From Hirundichthys speculiger (lineage: Eukaryota; Chordata; Actinopteri; Beloniformes; Exocoetidae): 64,000 bases of DNA. The stretch's first letter is position 1, and every line of letters starts with the position of its first letter. The position numbers were made by a program, and so were the translations under genes. Below, piece after piece: positions 1-11,015 of this stretch. The notes under the pieces are model-generated. The model did not search any database, was not told the DNA's origin, and saw only the letters and a program-made list of their open reading frames with translations. Location of the stretch: contig JAGFBZ010002379.1 of assembly GCA_018398805.1 (NCBI GenBank), positions 2,617,501 to 2,681,500 of the forward strand. Direction: 5' to 3'.

Positions 1-66
1 TTCTGATTCATTTTCCGAATCAGAATCGCTACCATAAGAAACGAGGGAACTTACGGCGGCAGACAT
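1..66 (-). CDS. cdc40: cdc40 (PRP17) first coding exon, partial
   Basis: The minus strand opens with ATG at 66-64 and stays open for 22 codons to the window edge. The peptide starts MSAAVSSLVSYGSDSDSENE, which closely follows the CDC40/PRP17 N terminus as I know it (MSAA, then an A/S/L stretch, SYGS, then an acidic-serine run). CDC40 is a nuclear WD40 protein of the spliceosome needed for the second catalytic step. The WD40 repeats are not in this window. A GTAAGT string lies inside the codons just after MSAA; I read through it because the following residues match the family. Identity is reinforced by the divergent neighbour wasf1, since CDC40 and WASF1 are head-to-head neighbours in mammals. 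The peptide is short and low in complexity, so the call rests on motif plus synteny. Confidence 0.82.
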   Translation of the reverse strand, partial: MSAAVSSLVSYGSDSDSENESE

Positions 67-380
67 GTTGAGTGTTGTGAATTCACCGGAAGCAGGAGGG
101 CGGTACTTCCGTTAGAAATAAGGAAAGAAAGAATGTCAACCCCCTTTAATTAAGTAAATTAACACAATCATATAAAAGCAATAAATTAAAGAAAAAATGA
201 AAGCTGAAAAAAAAAACAAAATAAAAACTACTGTCTATAGACTGGGAAATTAGCTTTTTTCATGTTTTTAAATAACAAATATTTATATTAAGAAAATAAA
301 AGACAATGAACTTCAGAATGTAACTGTGTAAAAGCCTTGTTGTTTTATCATAGATTTAACGCCATAGTATCCTTATTTTA
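67..380. promoter_or_regulatory. cdc40 upstream region / 5' UTR and AT-rich spacer
   Basis: The first ~50 bases upstream of the cdc40 ATG (67-118) are GC-rich and contain CCGGAAG at about 90-96 and a CTTCCG core at 108-113. The latter reads CGGAAG on the cdc40 strand. These are ETS-type GGAA cores, typical of housekeeping promoters without a TATA box. From about 120 to 380 the sequence is AT-rich with no reading frame or repeat I can name. Placing the cdc40 promoter here is inference from position. Confidence 0.45.
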
Positions 381-1488
381 CACTGCTCACAAAAAGCTAG
401 GGATATTCAGCTTTTGAATGAAATTTTAGAATGCACCTAAAATGCACTGTAATCTTTACAGATGAACTTAAAGGTGGGGTGGGTGTTGTTTTTTTGCAAC
501 ACTTTTTACAATATTGCCTGAAAACCTTTTCACATTTCCATTGCACCCACTGAAATAAAATGTTTGCAAAAAAAACTAAACATTTTGGTCCAGTCTAGAA
601 GGTATAATCAGAGAAAAACTCTGACCAATCAAAAAAGTGATCATCACTATTTTGATTGGCTGCCTAATACGTCCATCAAATATCACCCCTCGCTCCCTCC
701 CTCCCTATGGTTCATGCAGTCGTGAATCATGTGAAGGCGTGGTTTCGAGGGGTGAGCTGAAGAGGAGGAGGCGGAGCCTTTGGGAGGAGGGAGGGAGTGT
801 ATATTTTCAAAATCTCACTTGAGTTGGATTGCTGGAACCGTTTTTCAAACAACACCTACTCCACCTTTAATTTGACCTTCTCTAAACTTATGAATGCACA
901 AGTCCAACTGTTCAGTGTTTCAGTAACTATTGTATAACATGCTGTTCTCTTACAAGATGATTAGCTGCAAAAATCAGTGTCTGATCCATGAATCAACCAC
1001 TAAATGTTCTGGTTCAATTTGTATTTAAAGAGTCCTCTTCATTATGCTGTTCTCACCTTAACATCATGAGACAATGCCAAAAAATCAAGTATACCTGGCC
1101 ATTGAGAGTCTGCAAACTGGATGTTCTTAGAGGGAAGTTGTCACTGAGCTTAGAGTGCCACAGATGGTCATCAGCAGGTTGCAGAGACACAGTAAGACTG
1201 GAAGAGTCACAGAAAAACAGAAAAGTGGACGTTTATTTGCTACATCCCATGCTGATGACAGCTTCATTGTGAAACTGCTGAAATTTTTTTGTTGTGGCAT
1301 ACCCATCACTGTTGCTAGCTTTTGTTTTAAGAAATTGTTTGAAAACGAAAGCAATAAAGAAATAACCATTGCATACTTCTTCTTAAATGCCCTGTTTTCA
1401 TGATATAATATCACTGTATCCTGGACTTTTTACATTTTCCATAAATTTCACCAGAAAGTCAAATATCTCTGACTTTTTGTGAGTAGAA
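381..1488 (+). mobile_element. Degenerate Tc1/mariner DNA transposon
   Basis: Imperfect terminal inverted repeats bound the element. The left end contains CTGCTCACAAAAAG followed by a GGGATATT-like segment. The reverse complement of the right end contains CTACTCACAAAAAG and GAGATATT. TA dinucleotides flank both ends (379-380 and 1489-1490), as expected for Tc1/mariner. Inside, at about 1155-1260 on the plus strand, a frame reads VISRLQRHSKTGRVTEKQKS, which resembles the helix-turn-helix DNA-binding region of Tc1 transposases (SRLLQR..ETG.V..R.RSGR). The catalytic DDE part is not recognisable, so the copy is dead. The left half is interrupted by a second element at 472-866. Confidence 0.7.
472..866. 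mobile_element. Short non-autonomous element with TTAA target duplication, nested in the Tc1 copy
   Basis: The ends are near-perfect inverted repeats. The left reads AGGTGGGGTGGGTGTTGTTT. The reverse complement of the right reads AGGTGGAGTAGGTGTTGTTT, matching at 18 of 20 positions. Each end abuts TTAA (468-471 and 867-870). TTAA duplication is typical of piggyBac-like and Kolobok-like transposons; I cannot tell which. There is no transposase-like frame. The better-preserved ends suggest it is younger than its Tc1 host. Confidence 0.65.
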
Positions 1489-1489
1489 T

Positions 1490-1849
1490 ATATACATTAT
1501 TTTCCAGTCTCCTGAAGAAACTAACAGAAAATACAGGAACCTGGGACTCTTAAACCTAAATAGAATTAAGTCCTTAATTAATATCATTGCAAACCTCTGT
1601 ATGGGACAGTCTCATTACAAAGATTCAAATCTGTACTTGGTTTAGTAGCATTGTGGAATAATTTTGTTCAATCTTGATGTGAACTGATATGGGTTTGGTC
1701 TGTGCCGATTATCAAGAAATGACCAATAATTTGTCAATCTTTAATTTGATCACTATATTTTTTTGTACATTAAATATAATTTAAACTTTGAAAGAAACAA
1801 GAAAACTTTATTTCAGTACAGTGTCTAGAAGTAAAACTGAAAAGTTACA
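1490..1849. other. AT-rich intergenic DNA, nothing identified
   Basis: No coding frame, terminal repeat or RNA gene is visible. Confidence 0.4.
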
Positions 1850-1975
1850 TTCGTAATTCTTCCCTTGTCCACCTGGGTGGCTTTGCGTCTCCTTCACGAT
1901 CAGGTCCTCTACTAGAGGCCAGGGACCTTGAGGATTCTGCGCAGAATCTTTAGCTGTTGTCCTGTTCATCTTTTA
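1850..1975 (-). mobile_element. Non-LTR retrotransposon 3'-end fragment
   Basis: Read on the minus strand, about 1960-1900 gives LKILRRILKVPGL followed by a stop. This matches the C terminus of a non-LTR retrotransposon polyprotein that is common in fish genomes; I recall the usual ending as KILRRTLKLPGL. The GTCTCCTTCACGATCAGG segment just left of it is the usual 3' flank of that ORF. The LINE clade is uncertain. The adjoining 1976-2240 is not clearly part of it. Confidence 0.55.
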
Positions 1976-2389
1976 CAGCTTCAGGCACCCCTAAGTCAAC
2001 TTCTTTATGCAGTGTTCCTGCTCCTTCCTGCAACTACTGCTGTTCATCTTGTAGCCAAGCATCTCCAGGATGACTGTTAATGCTGCTGATACCGATCAGC
2101 CGATTGCACCTCATCAGTCTCTGAGATGGCATCTTCCTATTGCAGATATTCAAACACTCAGCTAGTAGATGTGTCTTTGTCAGTGTGGATGTGGGGTTTT
2201 TAAAACATTCATTGTTTTCACATTCTCTGCATATACCCCCTCTATCGAGGATTGATGGTGTAGTGGCACTCTAAAAGTAGAACTGTATCACATTCTTTGG
2301 CCTGCTCCATGAATGTCTGGTTCCAGGATCCCATTTCTCATCAGGGTACCCTGGTTCCCCAACACCTGACTCGGACCATGATAGCCAGG

Positions 2390-2575
2390 GTGACGTCCGA
2401 GTGGACATGGCTCTATGTTTGCTATCACTCTTTCCAAGATATTGGCGCATAGCATGAGGGACCTTGCCCAAGGGTTCACCTGGATGTAATCTACACCCTG
2501 ACTGAGATTTGAATACCTGATCTGCTGTACTAAAGTCAGTAATCCTACCCACTGTGTGTGTATAACCCCATATAA
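2390..2575 (-). repeat. Possible tRNA-derived SINE-like repeat
   Basis: On the minus strand a segment resembling an RNA polymerase III B box (GGTATTCAAATCTCA, about 2515-2500) is followed by a phrase ending in GAACCCTTGGGCAAGG. From memory, that follow-on phrase occurs in teleost interspersed repeats with tRNA-like heads. A clear A box and a terminal poly(A) or simple-repeat tail are not convincing, so this is a tentative call. Confidence 0.35.
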
Positions 2576-2599
2576 AACCCCATACCCTTCTGTTCAAAA

Positions 2600-2919
2600 C
2601 AACTATTTATAACGATAAATCAATTTCTGTATTTCTGAGATTTTGTTCATGCCTCAATGGCATTTCTATAAGCAAAAATATTGATACTGCTACTGGTCAT
2701 GCATGTTTGTGTACACATTGTGCCTTACAATTGTCTGCAGGGTGACACTTAAGGCCTAAAGTAGCCCAAACTTGACTAGAAAAAAATAAAAATAAAATAT
2801 AATAAAGAGAAAATTAACCCCTGGTGTCAACCGTATGCTATTAGACACATCTTTGTACTTCGCACGTTTCTTCTTTTTTTAAACTGAATCTAGTCATAAT
2901 TTAGCCAGTTAATTAAGTC
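2600..2919. other. Intergenic DNA, nothing identified
   Basis: AT-rich sequence with no gene, terminal repeat or conserved domain that I can recognise. Confidence 0.4.
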
Positions 2920-3475
2920 ATGGCGCTGGACATCGACCTGTTGTTAGGTAAAATGGTTTCTAAGGACATAAATCGCCGTCGTTAAACCACTCGCCACCTC
3001 ATGACGGTTTGGGATAACAGGCTGATACGAGAAGCGCGAGCTGCCCGCGCGAGCCGCCCGCGAGCACACATCAGCTCGGGACACACTCTCTCGCGCCCCA
3101 ACAATAGAGTGGCTCGTACCATCTAACTGCTCGCGATGGGGACATTTTCTTCCTAATAAGCGTCCATTCGCGCTCTTTATTTGACAAAGAAAAACATATG
3201 TTGCACGCGAGCTCAACCGATAAGTGCTCCGTGTCACGAAACCTGCCGTTAGCTTAACCGGACCAGATTTCATGACAATTTTATCAACATCCAGCCGGAG
3301 AATCCCTTTGGAAAAAAAGTGGCTGGATTCTTCTTCTTCTTCCGCCGCCTCTTCCAGCAGGAGTGTGTTTGATATCAGAGACGGCACAACCATGGATCTG
3401 ACCCGAGGATTTAAATGCTTGGACTCTGTGGCACACTCTGCAGCCCAGTAATGATGGGAAGAAAATAAGCGGAAT
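2920..3475 (+). promoter_or_regulatory. wasf1: CpG-rich block, candidate wasf1 promoter and first non-coding exon
   Basis: CpG dinucleotides are dense between about 2970 and 3240 (runs such as GAAGCGCGAGCTGCCCGCG), in sharp contrast to the AT-rich, CpG-poor surroundings. In teleosts this pattern usually marks a promoter. wasf1 needs an upstream non-coding exon, because its first coding exon at 33,793 has a splice acceptor and 22 untranslated bases. A possible donor, CAG then GTAACA, sits at 3493. Strand and role are inferred. The block could instead serve an unrecognised transcript or be part of a shared divergent promoter with cdc40. Confidence 0.4.
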
Positions 3476-5560
3476 TTCAATAAACCTATCAGGTAACATT
3501 GTACAGTCTTATATGTAACTTGAAAATCTTGATTTAAGTAACGGTTAGGTTGCTGCATCTCAATATCAACAACTGCATATTCTTGACTTTCTTTTTTTTT
3601 TTTTTTTTTTTTTGCCTCAGAATCGGTGCTAATATCGTAGCATTAGACTTTAAGCGAAGCTGCCCGACTAATAACACTAATAACGGTCTTGGTAATTCAA
3701 CACTGGCTGGCCATCACTGGCCCAGCGCACAGGTGACAAATGTGACAAATGTTGACAAGGCTGGGAGTACAAAGTGTTCAAAACCCCTTCAAATAAGTAC
3801 CAGTCACATGTTTATCAATTATTTAATAAAGGGCGTTTTTTTTTTTTTTTACAGCTGTCTGATAAATTGCAGCCCCACATCTGCATGAACTCCCGCTGCA
3901 GAGTCTTGACCTATACGGTCTGAAGAATATCATTTTGGTAACATAACGGGGAGCAGTGCCCTGCAAACCACGAGAGGAGCCCCCGCTATACCCAGTCTGG
4001 AGTGTGTTTAACCGGAATGGGGTTGCGGAGTTTCTGTTTTCTCATGCACGACCATTATTATTATACCAACCTATGGCATTGGCAGTTAATTTCCCCACCG
4101 TGAACAGGGGCTGGGGTCTGTTTCAGCCAGCTCGGTTCGCACACTGTCATGGGGGGATGGTAGCGTGCAGCCCGGTGAAAATCATGGTTTGTGTAATTCG
4201 AAACCTTCTTTGTACTTCTTCAAGTCCAAGAGAGGAAAAAAAAAAATGCACTCGGAACAATGTCATTTCGTGGCTGTTGTGCAGCTTTTTATATCCAGTG
4301 ACAACTTTAGGATATTATTTGAAATGCGTAATGCCAGCTGCTGTGCTCGTGTGTGGTATTTTATTTGACCTACACAATTAATTGTGAATTAATGTGTTTT
4401 TTTGGGATGCTGCACGAGATAAAGAGAAGAAAAGCCTGTAAGAATGAATCATCTTTTGAAACATGGGCTGCAGAGCCAGTGCTGACAAGTCTAAGTACAC
4501 TGCTGTTCCTGCTGCTTACAATAATTGGACAGTGAAGCCGGTCTGTGTGTCTGATGTATTGGAAGCAGTCACATGTAATGATGATACATGAGACAACAGC
4601 TAGGGTGTAGCTGCAATTGTGCCTGCATGCGATATGCAAGAACTCGATTATTCCACTTATTTGATTACTTAATAACGAGGTTAGGCAGTTTGAATCAGCT
4701 TTGCGCTTTCTTCTGGAGGAGCGACTCCAGACACCCTGTCAATATCAACAGTTAAGAGGGACGGAAGGTAAATGTGTTCACTTTGCAAAATTTATGCAGG
4801 AAATATTTCCAAGTGTACACATAAAAAAACTGAAAGTCCCTGCATGAGCCATGGAGTCGTTGAGTTTACGGGTCCCTTAGAGTGGTATCCACACTGCGCA
4901 CATGGCTGAACCTACTGTAGAAGCTAGATCCCTTAACTCCTCAGAGGGATCATTTATGTACGTAGAACATTTGCCATATTGGCTGGATTTGAAGTTGGCC
5001 GCCCCGCTCAGCTCTGAGTGGATGCGCTGAAAGATGCTGTGGTCCAGAACTGTAAAAATCAACTCTCTGATACATAATTACACTTGGCGCTTTTACCTGC
5101 AGGTTTTTTTTTTTTTCCTATAATAGAACGGAGCATATTGCTATTTTGTGTGATGCTTTTTGTAAGTTTTTTGTGTGTGTGTGTGCTTTGAGGGATAACA
5201 TTCCTGCACAGTTGGCACTTCTCATGTACTTCTCCGGGTTTCAGAGGCCCCCAGTGAGAGAACACTTTGGCATAGCTCCTGCGGAGGCTTTTTCTGCCTC
5301 TGTTGTTTGTTGACATTGCTCTGATTCTCTGCCAGTTTCTGGCTTTCCCATGCAAGCAAGAGCAGCATCTCTCTCTCTCTATCTCTCTCTTTTGTCTTTC
5401 TCCTCAGAGGTGGAGTGGGGTTATAGGGGGACACGGGATTACATGAGGCATAATGACGGAGCATGTGTAGGAAGAGAGTTAGAGGAGGAAAACAGATGAG
5501 TAAAATGAGAAGGTGGGAGGAAGGTGGGCCAGGGATTCTGGGAAAGCCAGAGAGACCAGA
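3476..5560. other. Non-coding DNA, probable wasf1 5' intron
   Basis: Poly(T) tracts are present at about 3590-3613 and 3837-3850, with short GT and CT simple repeats at 5171-5184 and 5369-5390. There is a moderately CpG-containing patch at about 3940-4200. No domain-bearing frame was recognised. Confidence 0.35.
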
Positions 5561-7025
5561 AATTAACGTGTGCGCACAAGTTGCAGTTCCCGTTTACGTG
5601 CCATTTTAGTGGAGCCATGGGCGGACCTCCTATCTGCCAGCTGTTAAGATGCTCCCGAGGGTCCGGCAGCGGCACACACGAGCTATTGTTCTTCCTCTTG
5701 GCCAGGCGCGCTGCTCAATAATACCGCTTCTGTCCGCTGGCTGAACTGGTCTGACAGAAAGACACCAGCTCACAGTTTAGCCTGTCTGACTGGTGCTCCT
5801 TGTGTCTTCCTAGCACTGCCTCCACCATCTCCCAGGAGTTAACCGTGGCTGTCTCTCTGCATTTCTTTCCTTTTGAACCGGCTTTTTCATAACAGGATTC
5901 TCTCCTTATTCTCCCCTCGCTTTTCTTTTCCCCTCCACAATCCAATAAATTCTCTATAACTCCAGAGATGGTAATTTCATAGTGCGCTTTATTCCAGCAT
6001 TTGATATCTTCCCTTAGATATTATTAAACTTTTTTTTTCATCCTCACTTTGGCTCAAAGGTGGAACACTAACCCTAACAAAAAAAAGTATGTTAAAAGTA
6101 ATCACATGGGGGGTGATTTCAAGTCTTTAAAAGCATCACTCTCTTTGCAACATTTGTGAATGTTTGATCACCTTGAAAATCAATATTTACCATCTTCATA
6201 TCCGTACAGCATCATACAGAAAAAGATATGCATTTATTTTCTTTCCTCTTGCCTATTAATCCACTTAATCGTTTTCCTTTAGTCCCGTACAGTAGCCAGT
6301 CTGTCTCTTCATCCTCTCAGTTTCATTCTTTAACCAGGGGAGGAGATGGTGCTGACAGGCACTCTGAATGAGTTGACAGGTAATCTTTGAAGAAGACATG
6401 CTCGATGGTGTTTCTAGCTCTGTCAAGGGGGGAGAAGACAAATGTCCCAAATGAGTTTGGAGGGGGTTTTACAGTACTCAGCTTGTGGAAACCGACTCTC
6501 ATCTTGTGTTGATCCTCCTTCATTTCTGTCGTAACTCTCTCAGTCACAAGTTGGAAATAACTCCTCATGGAGTGGACGGTCTTCTCAATCCTTTTTTCCC
6601 CAAAATCCCTTGATTTTTTTTTTTTTTTTTAAAGAAGGAAAAACATTTTTCAATCTTTTTTTTTTTTTTTTTTCAAATCTTTAGAGAAGTTGTTTGACTA
6701 TGTCCCGGGGAGGTGCGGGGGTGATGTTCCAGAATAAGCTATACTGAGTCTGTTGCTACAGGCCTTTTAGTTCCATATACAAATGGAGCAACAGTTAGTG
6801 CAATTTGAGTTGGTTCCCTGACGTGTCTAACCAGAAGAAAGTCCATTCATCAGTCAGTTAAGGTGATGGAATTCAGCCACTCAGGCATTGTTTATTTCTC
6901 CCATTAATATTCCTCACCTCCATTCATACATGCCTGTAAAAGTCACAGAGACAGTCGCAATGCAAATGTGATATTTGACATTTGTGCAGGATTGGACAGA
7001 GAAACGGTAACAAAGTCCTTGTAGA
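5561..7025. other. Non-coding DNA with a moderately GC-rich patch and a possible protein remnant
   Basis: A patch at about 5600-5760 contains several CpGs and could be a regulatory element or non-coding exon; nothing in it is diagnostic. A minus-strand open stretch at about 6595-6323 is described in the findings. Long poly(T) runs lie at about 6618-6630 and 6656-6673. Confidence 0.3.
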
Positions 7026-7100
7026 GCAGTGGCAGGCAACATTGTTTCTCATCGGGCCAAATTCCCACAGTTAAAGTTGACAAAGGGCCACACATCAGAA
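7026..7100. mobile_element. Possible hAT-like terminal fragment
   Basis: GAGCAGTGGCAGGCAAC followed by a GGGCCA segment resembles the ends of non-autonomous hAT elements that begin CAGTGG and continue with GGGCC. No matching inverted end or target duplication was found on the right, so only a fragment is claimed. Confidence 0.3.
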
Positions 7101-7325
7101 GAATTAATTAAAACGCTGGCTCAGTTTACCAGCCTGTTCTATCATCCATTTTTTTTTTTCAAAAAGACTCAATCAGATGAAGGCTTGCTCAGTTTCACAA
7201 GCATGTACAATAGCTTCTCGTTAACTACCACTGCTCATCTGGATGCCGGACTATTCTGTAAATTTTTTTTATGAACCTAAATTAAACAGGGGCTGCCATT
7301 TTTACCACAGAATATGATGCATAGG

Positions 7326-7690
7326 GGGCAGAACTCGTATTCCTCCGGATCTTTGAGACCTGTGCCTTTCTGCGCTAGAAGCTTCCTCCAGTTATTCCAG
7401 GCGAAGTAGACAGGATCACTATTCGCTGAGCTGTCAGTGTTGATCTTTTTCTCGCCCAAATGACAAGGAACATAACCTGGAATTTCTTGTGAGGTCGACA
7501 TTCTTCCCCCTTTTGTCCTTATCAAGGGAGCTCTGTGTTGTGTGCGTGTTTGTTTTTTAATTTTTTTAAAGCAGAAGTTTTTAATGTCTTCCAAAATCCC
7601 CAAATTCAGTGGTAATGACTGGTTTCCACGTTGCTGCCACCTAGAAGATACCATTTTACTCAGGTAAAATAAGTACTTTGGTAGCGCCTA
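7326..7690 (-). repeat. Unassigned dispersed repeat, copy 1
   Basis: This segment is clearly related to 61,450-61,780 in the same orientation. Both contain GGCAGAACTC at the left, then CTGTGCCTTTCTGCGCTAG or a close variant, then a shared GTTATTCCAGGC(G/A)AAGTAGACAG segment, an ACATTCTTCCCC segment, and an end near CTTGGTAGC. On the minus strand this copy is open for 125 codons (7654-7277) and reads VYFAWNNWRKLLAQKGTGL. The same VYFAWNN string appears in copy 2, whose frame is broken. The repeat may derive from a mobile-element coding region, but I do not recognise the family. Confidence 0.6.
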
Positions 7691-7699
7691 TGACAAATT

Positions 7700-8529
7700 T
7701 GTGCCAGTAAAAATGCTCGGTTGAAAGATGTCATGGTTTTGTCTTCGACCACAACAATAACCACTTGACTCATCAAAATATTGCCAGTGAATTAACACTT
7801 TTAAAAATAGTGAATAAAGTCTCAGCATTCAATGTCAACTCTTCTTTTCTGATGCATTCATTCAGACCACTGCATTCCTGACCCATCACTGCAGACAAAG
7901 CAATTAATTCAGTATGAACATAGACAGCGCTTTTGACTGTCGTCAGTCTCAATACCATAATAAAGTGTAGACTTTGTTTTCAGTCACGTGAAAGAATGCA
8001 TTTGTGAAAACAAATGTTTATGTTGTATTTATTTATTTTTAATAGGAGGGCTAAATAGAGAGAGTTTAGGGGCCGCACCAAGCCTTTGAGCTTTATTTTT
8101 CTCATGTGTGTTGTAAAGTTTTCTCATAGCATTTTCTTATATTGCCAAGATTCTTCATAGGATACCAAGTGTGCAGTGATTAAGGTTACTCATAGTGGAT
8201 GGAAGTTGTTGAATATTTGATCTTTTTGACATGTTTAAAGTTCAGCACCAGAGTTACTTTACTTATGACAACATGCAAATTTGTCATAAAAATCATCAAA
8301 CCAACAAACTGGCTATACGGTCTCACACAGAGGTCTGGTGGAGCAGCAGCAGAAGCTGCAGCTCAAATATGGATCACTTTAGTTTTGTTCTCATTCATTT
8401 GGTCCAGATGCAGAGAAAAAACCTGCTCGCAGGTAATTATCATATATAAAGACATGGTGATGGGTCTGTTTGGACAGACATATTGTTAATATTTACTTAT
8501 TTCATACCACAGTTAGTTTGATTTTCCCT
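7700..8529. other. Non-coding DNA, probable wasf1 5' intron
   Basis: No coding exon is recognised. A GGGCCGCACC segment near 8072 resembles hAT element interiors, but no second end was found. Confidence 0.3.
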
Positions 8530-8860
8530 GAACGGCTGATCCGTTGCCAAACTGGACGACAGATATTGTTGGTATCCGTCTTTTAAAGTGATTGCAGCAG
8601 TCCAGAAAATGATGAGTATATGTTCCAAGGTCTAGTCCAGTCAGGTTGCTGATTACTTTTCACAGAAAAACACCAATGAGTCACTTATACATGACACCAA
8701 CACATTCAGTTGCCACTAGGTTAACTGAAAACAGTTCATGTTTCAAAGAACTTTATTGTTTATTGTTGCATTTTGTTTGTCTACTATTTCATTGCAGAGG
8801 AGACTGTGCGCACTGCACAACTATTGCCTTCAACTGAACAGCCAGTATTTTGTAAAAAAA
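8530..8860. repeat. Diverged repeat pair, copy A
   Basis: Several blocks recur in the same order about 2.16 kb downstream (10,695-11,015): GCTGATC, GA(T/C)TGCAGCAGT(C/T)CAGA, CATGA(C/T)(A/C)CCAAC(A/C)CATTCAG, CAGTTCATGTTT versus CAGTGCATGTTT, TTTGTCTACTATTTCA versus TTTGTCCACTACTTCA, and CCAGTATTT. The spacing is nearly constant, so this is real homology. It may be an old local duplication or two insertions of one unknown element. Confidence 0.5.
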
Positions 8861-10694
8861 GAAAAAAAGATTGAAGGCATGTGGAATGGGTTTAAAACAT
8901 GTTACTGCTTTCCTACACTTCATTTCATTTCACGAGTGTACGCCGCAAACGGAGTAAAGAATCACTCACCCATTGTTATTCTGTAATAGCTAGTAATTTG
9001 GGAAATTAAGCCCCTTAGTGTCATGTGACTGACTTGGCTGATATCATCCGCTCAAAGTTAAAATCAGCTGCACAATGGAGTGAACTGTGGACTTTTGAGG
9101 CCTGGTGTCATGTGTACATTTGGATGGTAAATGTAGTCTGATCCATGACGTGGCACAATGGAGCCTTGATTTGCTCCAGGGGAGAAGTGGATACTTGGTT
9201 CTCGCTGAAAGCTTTTGATCAAGCACTGACAGTTGATTTGAATGGGACTAAGGATTTATGCAGCATGTTTGTGGTTTGTGTTTATATTAGAAAATAAGTT
9301 ATTCTAGCACGTGCTTGCTCTTTTATGCCACCATATGTTTTTAGGGTTGTTTGTTGTCACGACAAGCTGCGTGTTGACTTCAAACTGCTCTGCTTTTTGA
9401 ACATGAATGTATTTGCATTTATTTGAATATTCAAAGTTAAGCAAAGCACTGAACTCCAGCATGACTGGAGTCACATCGTAACAGTATGTACTCGTCCTCA
9501 CTACCCTGCACTGGTTCCTTCCCTTTGAGCCAGAATGGTGAATGCAGTGGTCACATGTCTTGAATGATGCATGCTGAAAAAGTGGGAAGTGAAGCACGTT
9601 CATAACATCCACAGCCTCAATTCCTCTGGCCAGGACTACGGATGTCTTTATTCAATTACAAATGCATTGAATTATAATCAGGATAGTCACAAACACTAAT
9701 TTTTTCCTGACTTTTTCCTTTCCCTTGTCCTGAGTGAGTGTGCAGGAATTTGCAAGCAAGAGGTACAGAGGGAAAAAGAGAGAGAAAATTAGAGATGAGA
9801 AGTGCAAAGTAATATGTGGGCATTTGCTTAAGGTATGTTATGCATCACTGAATTTTTTTATAGCTTTAACAAGATTGTGAACCATGCATAATTTAAAAAA
9901 GGTAAATTTAACTTTTTTTTTTTTTTTTTAATATTTCTTATGGCTTCATTCAGACATGCCTGTGAGAGTTTAACGGCAACTGAGAGCATTTTTGCTTTCA
10001 ACTCACAAAAAAAGTGTTCTTATACTTCACCCAAGGACAGCGTTTCACTCATTCTCGTGTTCGTGAAATTTCAAACTGTGGCACCAACCAAAACCCATTT
10101 CTTTTCCCATAAAAATTCACATCAACCTAACAAATACACTGTATTGTTAGATAAAACAGTGGGTAGTTAAACATTTTCTTCGATGGAAGCTACAGGTGGA
10201 GCTAAGACTATTAAAGCACCACAAAGGCCTTTATTTCATGTTAAAACATCAGGTTCAATTTTGTTTGAAGGAAGATGTGCTTACTTTTAGTCAGTGCCAT
10301 CTAACTCTGAAGGTCTCCCATCTCTACCGTTGGAAAAAACCAGCCAAAGTAACTTTGGAATTCCATTCCAGTCGTCTCCTGCAACAATTGTGCTGCACTG
10401 GATGGCACTGTTACAGACCAGTGATTAAATTGGCTCATAGAGCTGCAGTTGACATCATAGCAGCAACGACAAAGAGAGTTGAGAAAGTAATGATAGAAAA
10501 GAAAACGAGCGGGTTGACTAAGCAAGAGTAGACCTTCGCCAGTGTTGTAACCTCCACACCTGTAGGGAGACTCGATGAGCGGAAATGTCCAAAGGTTCCT
10601 TTACACTGCTTTAACTTGTTTTAATAGTTAAGTTTTCTCTCATTATCATGGGGCAGACCATTTAGTATGAAAGTTTGACTATTGCTTCCCCCAT
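8861..10694. other. Non-coding DNA between the two repeat copies
   Basis: A poly(T) tract lies at about 9913-9929. No gene or named repeat was identified. It may be part of the unit duplicated at 8530 and 10,695, but I could not confirm similarity here. Confidence 0.3.
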
Positions 10695-11015
10695 ACAGAG
10701 CTGATCAGAAGCCAAATTTTACCTATTGCTACTCTGTGTACCTTTCTATAAACGTGACTGCAGCAGTTCAGACATGTGCGTGATACTAGGTCTGACCTAA
10801 TTAGATTTCTATCGCACAATGACGAGGTAAAGCACCATGTTTCTATTTCAGACATGATCCCAACCCATTCAGCTGGTACTACATTACTGGAAAGCAGTGC
10901 ATGTTTGAAAAGGGGCTTCATTGTCATTTCATGTTTGTCCACTACTTCACAGCACAGGGTCCTTGTGTTCACACACAACTCCTGTCATTCAAATGGGAAC
11001 CAGTATTTGGCTGTT
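10695..11015. repeat. Diverged repeat pair, copy B
   Basis: This is the partner of 8530-8860, with the same block order and an almost constant 2.16-kb offset. Neither copy has an open frame spanning the similarity, so it is annotated as non-coding repeat. Confidence 0.5.

Noticed and set aside
2944..3558. 204-codon minus-strand frame across the CpG-rich block
   Set aside because: The sequence shows no domain, and CpG-rich DNA naturally lacks stop codons. The poly-Glu run is the complement of a CTT repeat.
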